A DNA stretch of 64,000 nucleotides from Micromonospora sp. RP3T (lineage in GTDB: Bacteria; Actinomycetota; Actinomycetes; Mycobacteriales; Micromonosporaceae), in the NCBI RefSeq assembly GCF_003027925.1, contig NZ_PYPS01000018.1, forward strand, positions 62,001-126,000, in the 5' to 3' direction. The notes beneath the pieces are model-generated. The model was not told where the DNA came from. It worked only from the letters and a program-made list of their open reading frames with translations, and did no database searches. Below, piece by piece: positions 1 through 9,000 of this stretch (position 1 is the stretch's first letter; each line of letters starts with the position of its first letter). Both the position numbers and the translations under genes were made by a program.

Positions 1-3000
1 CGCGTCGACCGCCGAGCTTGAGTCGCCGGACCTCGACGGTGAACTCGACGCCGGCCGCCGCCCGGTAGTAGTTGCCCCAGTCGTAGATCGTCGACTCGTA
101 GGTGAGCTGCTCGGTGGTCGCCCGGGACCGGCTCACCCCGTCGGCCCACCGGACCCCGGGTCCGGTGGTGACCCGCTGCTGGGAGGACTGGCGCTGTTGC
201 TCGAGCGTCGGTGGGGTCGTCGGCCGGTGCTCGAACGTGGGCTTCAACCCGATCGAGGTCCCGCGGGTGAACTGCCGGTCCGTCGCGTCGCGGCGCTCGA
301 CGTACCGGTGGCGGTAGGTCTCCAGGCCGCTGCCCCGGACGTAGTCGCCGAACTCCGGCTGGCTGGTCAGCCGGGCGCTGACCCGGACCTCGACCATGTC
401 CTGGGCGAACCAGGCGTGCGGGTTGGCGAAGTAGAGCGAGACGCCGTCGGGGGACAGCGCCTGTTCCAGCAGCGGTTGCTCCCGCCCGCCGTCGAACAGG
501 GCCTGGACCGCGTCGAGGCCGCCCTGCAACCGTCCCACGTACGGCGGGACCTGCTCGCTGCGACGCCACCACCGGCGGCGCGGCGGGTTGTCCTGCGGCG
601 GGATCATCCGGTCGTGGGTCTTGCCGAGCAGGCCGGGTTCGAGCTGCTCCACGGCGTCGGCCACCACGTCGGACAGGTGCGCCCCGTCCGCCAGGGTGAG
701 CGAGTGGATGCCGCTGTGGCCCAACGACGCGCCCGATCCCGGCCGCAGGTAGGGCGGAAGGCCGAGACGCCGGCTGGCGGCATGGCCCGGGAGGACCGTG
801 AGGTCGAAGAGGGTCTCGAACTCCCCGATCACGTCGGGCGGCATCGTCAGATCGGTCCAGGCGTGGCTGCGGGCCAGCTCGCGGGCGGTGTCGGTCCGCA
901 GGTCGTGATGGTCGTCGGTCCCGTCGCCGGCGGCTGCGGTCCGTTCCCACCGGATGAGCACGCGGGCCATGAGCTGGTGCGAGATCTGGAGGTCACCGCC
1001 GACCCACCGGGTGACGATGTCCAGGAGCTGTTCGTCGTCGAGTGGCACGTCGCCCCGGGCGTAGTGCTCCAGGGCATCCGGCTCGGACAGCAGGTAGATC
1101 ATCGGCTCGACGTCGGAGATCGGGCGGGAGACCGGGGGATAGTTGCTGTTGGGCAGCAGCTTCGCGCGTTTGGTCTTGCCGATCCGCAGGTCGTAGCTGA
1201 CCGGTGCCCGGAAGGCGTAGGCGCGCTGGAAGTTGAGTTCCAGCGACTCGCGGCCGCCGGTCTGCTTGGTCGACCGGGAGCGGCTCCGGCCCCACCGCAT
1301 CGAGTGGCTCAGCGACGCGCTGACCCCGGTCACGTTCGACCGGCCGGGATCCCCGCCGGCGCCCAGGTCGAGCGGCGTCACCGCGACGCCGCGCCGGCGG
1401 CTGCTCGACTGACCGGCCTGCGTCAGGGAGAGCTTGATCAGGCCGAGCACGTAGGGGTCGTTCGTCGCGCCCACGAACTGGGAGGCGCCGAGATCGGCCT
1501 TGAGCGACACGGCCCGGTGCTTGTCGCGCCAGAACTTCGACGTGAAGAACGTGTCGGTGGTGTAGCGACCCCGGGCCACCTCGGGAAAGTGGGAGAGGAC
1601 CTGAGCGTGGTTGAGGAAGGTCGAGATCTCCTCGTCGGCCGTCCCGCCGGGCTTGGCCATCCGCTGCATCCGGCCACGGGCGGTGGTCAGGAGCCCGGTC
1701 ACGTCCAGGTAGGAGACGGCGGCGTTGTCGAGCACCGCCACCGGGGTGTCCGTGCGCCCGGGTACGGTCGCGGCCCGCTCCGGGCTGTGCGACGGCTTCG
1801 TGTTGAAGGCGGGGACGACGCGGACCGTCGCGGTGCTCGGAATCGGGAGCAGGGGGGTCGGCATGCGGCGGGTGTCGTCGGACCGGCCGACGACGCGCTT
1901 CAGGAGTTGCTTCCACGACCACTGGCGGTCGTGCTCGATGACGACCCCGTACTGGGTCGTCACCTCGAACTCGGTCAGCTCGCCCTGGTACTCCATCAGC
2001 CGGGGCATGTTGCTGACGTGGTTGACCGACTCGTCGCCGCCGATGCCCCGGTCCCACTCCAGACCGATCCCGGCTCCCTGTAGTTGCCGGCCGGTCTTCG
2101 TGGGCAGGAACCGCAGCTTCGCGCCGGCCGCGAAGCCCTGCCCGCCACCGGCCGACGAGCCGCCGGAGTCGAGTCCCATCTCCAGGTTGACGATGTGCCG
2201 TTCGCTTGTTCGGCGAGGATCGGAGGTGGGGTCGACCGGGATGGTCCGGCCGCGCTCGTCCTGGGTCTCGCGCGGGCGGGCCTCGATCGTCACGCGCGCC
2301 GAACGGACGCCGAACGTGGTGAACCAACCGGTGTGCCGCTTACGGACGGTGATGGAGAACCCGCCCTGGTGGACGCCGTCGAAGTTGGACTCCAGGGCGG
2401 CGGTGGAGATGAGCTTGCGCAGCAGCACTCCGTTGTTGACCTGGCTGTCCCGTTTGCGGCTGAACCAGGAGCGGCGCTCGAAGGGCGCGTCCGGGTCGCG
2501 CACCACGTAGCCGAACCGGGCGAGTTCCTGTTCGACCCGGTCGACCAACCTGTCGACGAGCTGCGGGTCGACCTCGACGATGCCCTTGCCGATGCCCCGG
2601 CCCCGGCGGGTGTGCTCCGGAACGGTGGGTGGCGGCGTGCCGCCGACCGTCGTCTTCACCGTCGCCGGCGTCGTTCCCGCTGGGGCCGGCGGTTCGATGC
2701 CGTACGCGACGGCGTCGGCGGTGGGGACCCGGACCATCGCCCGACCGTGGATCTCGAGCGGTTGGTAGTTCGCGCCCGGATGGTCGTGCCGGGTGCGGGG
2801 CCGCAGCCCCCGTGCCGCGCTGCCGGCCCGGACCAGCACGTTGCGGCGGCGGCGCACCTGCACCGTCGCCTGGTGGGTGAACTCCATCTGGTACGCCGAG
2901 GTGAAGCTGGCGTAGCGCGAGACGAGGACCCAGAGGCCGAGCCGTCCGGCGGAGTTGCTGTTCCGGTTGGTCCAGCTCCACCGCGCGTACGGCACCTTGA

Positions 3001-6000
3001 CCGCGAACCTGACCTTCGGCACCCGCGCGATGAGGAACTCCAGGCTGGGCTCGATGCTGGCCTCGTTGGTGACCGTCGATCCGGCGGTCGTGCCGGAGAT
3101 GGCGGTCCGGACCTCCTCGACGTGCGCCTTGTCGCTGGGCGCGCTCACCGGGCGGCCCCGGCCGACGCGCCGGGTGCGGATGCGCACGTTGGCGACGACG
3201 CGGCCGTTCTCCACGAGCGTGAACGGGTAACCGCGATACCGGTTCACCGCCTTGTCGAGGTGAGTGTCCAGGTTGGAGACCCGGTGCCAGACGTCGGATC
3301 GCAGCGGATGCCCGAGCGGGATCGGTCCGCGTTCCCGTTCCAGTTGCCGGACGATGTCGTCCGCGAGCAGGTGCAGGCTCGTGAGCCCGGAGGCGTAGAA
3401 GACCTTCGGCAGGCGCCGGTCGGCGCCGCGGGGCGCCTGGGCGTTCGGTCGGATCGAGGTGGCCAGTCGGGCGGCCTGACCGGGCTCGGGCCGGTCCAGA
3501 TACTTCTCCGGCAGGGAGAGGGTCATCCGTTCCCCGGCGTCGAGGGTGGTCGTGGCGAGGTTGGTCCAGCTCTGGGCCGGCTGGTCGCGTACCTGGAGGT
3601 GGTACCGCGCGGCGGCGGAGATCAGCGCGGCGTCCTCGCGGGTGTCCTCCACCCGGCCGACCTCGGCGTCCCGCACCGTGCCGGTGGACCGGTTGACGAG
3701 ATTGCGGACGAAGCGCACCGCGGCGCCGAGCCGCACCGAGAGCAGCGCGTGCGGCACGCCGAAGGAGAATCCGGGGGAGCCGCCGAAGCGGAACCAGCTG
3801 ATCGGGCCGGAGTGGCTCTCGCTGTGCGCGCCGACCTGGAACGTGCCGTGGATCGTCTCGTTCGCGCGTACCTGCATGGCCCGCCCGGCCGGGCGGGCCG
3901 GGGGGGCCGTCGCCTTCCCGGTCGGCTGCCCCGCGCCGTCCCCGGTCCGCTCGGCGGTGGTCGCCGCGGGCGCGGACTCCCGGCGGGGGTCGGTCAGCTC
4001 GAGTCGTACCCGCACCTCGATGTTGCCGATGAAGACGAGCATCCCGTCGCCGACCAGGTGCCGGTAGTTGTTGCGCAGCACGCCGCGGATCCAGTCCCGG
4101 GAGGCGGCGTCGTCCGGGACGCGGTGCTGCCGGGCGAACTGGACGAGCTGGCCGGTGAGCCGGTCGAGGTCGGGCAGCGCGTGGGCCGGGATCCCGGCGG
4201 CGTAGGCGATCTGGTCGAGCCGGCCGCTGCCGACCGGAGCGGCGGCGGGCGTCGGTGGGAGCTTCGGATTGACCGCCCGCCGGTGGTCGTCCCAGGAGTC
4301 GGCGATGGCGACGTGCACGGTCGCCACACCGGTGTGGGTGACTACCCGGCCCGGCTCCGGCCGCCGGCCGGGCGCCAGCCGCCGGAGCCTGCGGCGGAGC
4401 GCACCGCCGCGATCCTGGCCGGAGGTCGCGACTGCCGGCCGGTGCCGGAAGAGGACGATGGGTGGGTCGCCACCGGTGTCGTCGGCGAGCTGCTTGCGGA
4501 CCTGGTGTTCCAGCGCCCCGGCCAGCCACTGCGCCCGGCGACGCCCCACCTCGGTCGGTGACCGCCCGAGCAGGCGCCGGGGTCCGTCGCCGTAGCCTTC
4601 GACCGTGACGATGACCGGCGCCCCCTCGGGCGGCCGGTGGGCGGCCGCGCGTACCACCCGACCGGCGATGCTTCTGGCCAGCTCGCCCAGGTCGCCGTCA
4701 CCGTCCGCGAGTGCGTCGTGGCGGCCGGGGACGAACCGCGGCGTGATGGGCGGATCGTTGACCGCGGCCGTGGTGGCCGGCTCCGGCTGGTGCGGGACCG
4801 GCGGTGCCGTGGTGGGCGCCGACGCCGTGGTGGGCGCCGGGGGCGGCGCGACGAAGGCATGGAAGGCGGCGTGGCCGGTGCCGGCCTGGGCGTGCCGATA
4901 GAGGCGGATCGGCGCGCCGGCCGCCCCGGCCGGGGCGAACGACCGGGCGCGGGTGCCGTCGTCGACGACGACCGGTCGGCCGAGCAGGACGCCGATGAGC
5001 ATCGGCCCCACGTCGGAATGGTCGTGCGGCGTGTCGGGCCGCAGCAGGTTCGCCAGCGCGTCGCGCAGGGCGGGGTCACCCCCCGTCGGTACGACCGCCG
5101 TCACCGCTCGGATCTCCGCGAGCTGGGCGGCGGTGAGCTGGGCGATCCGCGGGGCCAGGAGGTCGTGCAGTTCCGCCACGGCGTCGGCGACTCCGGTGGT
5201 GCTGATCGCGCGCTGCGACTGCGCCCGCTCAGCTCGGAGCCGGGTCAGCTCGGCCCGCGCCAGCACGCTCTCGAATGCCTGCTCGTCGACGTTGTCGAGT
5301 TCGGTGTAGAGGACGGCGGCCAGCAGGTGGTTGCCGTCGCCCAGCAGCAGGGCGCGATCCTCGGAGCGTAGCCGCCCCGGCGCGGCGGTTGTGGTCGGCG
5401 AGCCACCCCGCGCTTCGGCGGGGGTGCGGAAGGGCCGGCGGTGCGGGGCAGGCGGTGGCGTCGGCTTCCCGGGGGACGCCGGCACGTCCACCGATGCCCG
5501 GGGCGCCGCCGGTGCGTCCGAAGGAGTGCCGCCTCCGTCGGTGGCCCCGGGCCCGGGGGATCCCGTGCGATCCGCTCCGCCGCTGCTCGACCCGGCGGTC
5601 GGCTCCTCCACCCGGGGAGGCTCCGACGGAGCAGCAGCGGCGCTGTCGCCGGCGCGGTTCTCCGTGCCGGCGGGTGGGGTGCGCCCGCCGGTGGGGTCCG
5701 ACCCGGTTCCCAACTCGTCGTCCGGACGATCGCGATCGGCCTCCGGAGGCTTCGGCGACGGCAGACGTGTGGGCGGGGCGGTGGGTGCCGGTGTGGTGGT
5801 GGGTGAGGGCGCGGTGGTGGGTGCCGGTGACATGCCGGGCGACGCCGCCGCGGCTGGTGCCGGGGGCTCGCCGGTGAAGGTCACCCGCCGTTTCTTCGCC
5901 GTACCCGGTCGGGGTTGCTCGGGGCTCTCCGGTCGGTTCGGCGGCATCGTCTCGGCGGGCTGCCGGCCGGCCGCGCCGCGCGACAGGCTGCGGGGGCGGC

Positions 6001-9000
6001 TCGCCGGCGAGTCGCCACGCGGTCGCCGCCGACCGGCACGGGCGGTCAGATGGTAGGACTGGTCCGGAAGCCCGAGTTCCGTCGCCGACGGCAGATCGGC
6101 CCGCGTCAGACCGTGATCGAGGGCGACGTCCAGGAACGACTGGTCGCGCTCTTCCAGGTCGCGGAGATACTGCCGCCACTCGTCGGGCCGCGCCTGGACG
6201 AGTGCCGCGAGGCCCTTCTCCCGGCTCGCCGGCAGATCGGCGAGCGGTTCCGGGAGATCCCGGTCCAGGCCGTCTTCCCGGTTGAGTCGCAGCATGTTCA
6301 GGTAGGCGCTCACCCGGTCCGGCATGGGCGCCGTCTTCAGCCGGACGACCTGGTGAAAATCCCGTGCCCGCTTGGTAGTCCGCCACGATGCCGCCGTGGG
6401 AAAGTCCACCTCGACCAGCCGGCCGCGGTAGCGCAGCGTCGTGGTCAGCCCGAACCACCGGCCGCCGGGCCACCAGAAGGGCACGATGTCGTCGTCGCCG
6501 CGGCGTTCGAAACCCGCGTCCTCGAGGCGATCGAGCATCTTGCGGACCGTCGAGTCGTACCCGTTGGCGGGCACCTGGATCGAGAACCTGACGGAGTCCT
6601 TGTTGGTGGCGAGGAATGTCGGCAGGTCGGTCTGGTCCCGCAGATTCCGGTCGTGAAACTTTCGGGCCAGGGCGGACATGGTCTTGGCGCGGTGGCGGAT
6701 TCCGACCAGGGTGACGTCGGTGCCGGTCCTCCGGAAGGCGGAGGTCACCTCCCGCATCACCGACAGTGCCTGGTCAGCTTGCTCCTGGGCTACCTGGGCC
6801 GCGTCGAAGAGCGCCTCCTTCTCGGCTTGACCGAGGCTCCGGATCAGCTCCCGCTCGAACCGACGGGCGTCGAACGGCTGCGGGGCTCGCGGCCGCCGAC
6901 CCCCGAGTGACTGTCCCTCCGGTGGTGTGGTGCCCGCCGGTAGGTGTGGCGTCCGGGCCCAGTGCGGGGAGTCCGGGGGCAGGTGGAGCTGCTCCCGGTC
7001 GATCAGCGTGGTCAGGGTGAGTCCGTGCTCGGCGACGACGTCGGCGAAGGTCTGGCCCGCCCGCACCAGACCGTCGAGGTACTCCTGCCAGGGGCCGGTG
7101 CCCGGACCGACGAGCGCGGGCAGGCCGTTGGGCAGGGGGTTGGGAAACAGGTTCGGCGTGTCGTTCAACCCCAACTCGTCGTTGACGCGCAGCATGTGGA
7201 GCACGGCGGAGACCCTGGCCCACATGGGGGCCGAGCCCATGCGGTTCACCCGGTGGAACTCGCGGGTGAGCTGCATCGAGCGCCACGACTCCTCGGTGTG
7301 GACCTGGAGTTCCCAGAGTCGTCCTTCCCGGTCGCGCATCGGGATCGTCACTCCGAACCGGATGTTTCCCGGCCGCCAGTAGCTGAAGGTTCCCTCGTCG
7401 TCGTCGACGGTGTGGTGCCCGAGCCTGCGCAGCGCGCTCAACACCTCGAAGATGAGCATCTGGTGCCGGTCGGTGGGTGCCAGCACCGAGAAGCGGACGG
7501 TGTCCTGGTTCTCGTTGAGAAAATCCTCCAGGGATATGTGCGCTTGCCGCTTCAGTTCGGCGTACTGCTGCGCCAGCCGATTCGACGACTTCGTGTCCTC
7601 CGTCACCTCGGCCAACCTCAGGCCGTAATCGGGGGAGGCGCTGTTGAGATCGTGCAACGCCCGCTGGACGGCGAGTGAGGTCGTCATGGCACGCGCGAGC
7701 GCTCTGGTGCCTGCTCGCGCGATGGTCCTGCGTTCGGGCGCGGTGAGGCTCGACCGCAGTTCGCGTTCGGCGGCCTCCACGTCGAACGCCATCGGGTCCA
7801 GTGACCTTGCGGCACCGGGTCGGGGACTGTCGGTGACGGAGGCGCGCCGCGAGCTCGGCGGTTTCCCCAGGTACGGGAGTGGGGCACGCGGATCGGGTGG
7901 TGTCGTCGGGCCGACCGCGCGGACGCCCGATCCGGAGGCGGCACCCGGTCCGGAGCGCGGGCCGGGAAGGCGGGACAGGCGGACGGCCTCCTGGATCTCC
8001 GCCTCGTCGAAGCCGTCGTCGAGGGGCGGCGGGTCACCGGGGCCGGGGTCCGCCGCCTCCGCGCCACGCGGCACCCGTCCCTTGCCCTTGCCCTTGTCCT
8101 GCCTCGGCAGCACTGCCGTCGTCGGGCTCGATCCGGCGGTGATCGGGCTGCCCGAACCCTCCGGCGACGGGCCGGGGGCGTCGCCCTCCCGCTCGGACGC
8201 CTGCTCGATGACGAGGTGCAGACTCCGGCGGAAGCGCTGAAGGACGGACTGGAAGGTCTCCGGAGCGGTGCCGTCGGTCGACAGTTCGGGAGCCAGTCCA
8301 CGGGTCAGTCGCGAACGCGGTGAGTCGGGGGGCGAGTTCGGCCTCGTCGGTGGGAGGTCGGGCGGGGGCCGGCGGGGCGTCTGCGGTCGGGAGAACACGC
8401 CGCTCAGCCGGCTCGGAGTGCGGGGTTGGGGCGAATCGGGCAGCGGCCAGGATCGAGTGGTCGGGGAGTCGACGGGCACCGGGTGGGTGACCTCCGGGCT
8501 CGGCGCCGGATCGGTGGCGGGGGCCGGGAGCGGCGTGGCGGTCGCGGACCCGACCGCCTCCGGCGGTTCGGCAGGCGCGTCAGCGGGAGCATCGTCCGTC
8601 CGGCGCGGAAGCATGCCCGCGGCGAGCGGTCCGGTCGGCGCGTCCAGCAGCCCGTGGGCACGGACCTCGAACCGTTCGACCCCGATGTCCACCGCCCGGC
8701 CGTCCGGCCCGAGCACCAGGATCTCGGAGTCCGGTGAGCGGAGCTGCGTGGACCAGAACTCGCTTGCCGGCCCGTTCACCCGGGCGTCGTGATCGAACGA
8801 TTTCGGCTGCTGCGGGTCCACCCACCGGAGCGCCACGTCCGGTCCGCGGCCGTCCGCGACGACCCAGTAGACGTGTGCGCGGTCCCGCTGCGGCCGGGCC
8901 ACCACCAGCGCCATCGCACCCGGCTGGTTCGCCAGGTACGCCAGCACCCGGCCGCCGTCCTTCGTGGTGGCGGTGTCGCCGCCGAGCGTCCGGAGCAGGT

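Noticed and set aside
2340..4529. Long minus-strand frame of 729 codons
   Set aside because: It is out of register with the giant gene and reads as Arg/Pro/Ala low complexity, typical of a GC-rich shadow frame.
197..4561. Long plus-strand open frames antisense to the giant gene
   Set aside because: Ala/Gly/Arg/Pro-rich translations without domains. The minus frame has patterned strands, helices and known domains over the whole stretch.
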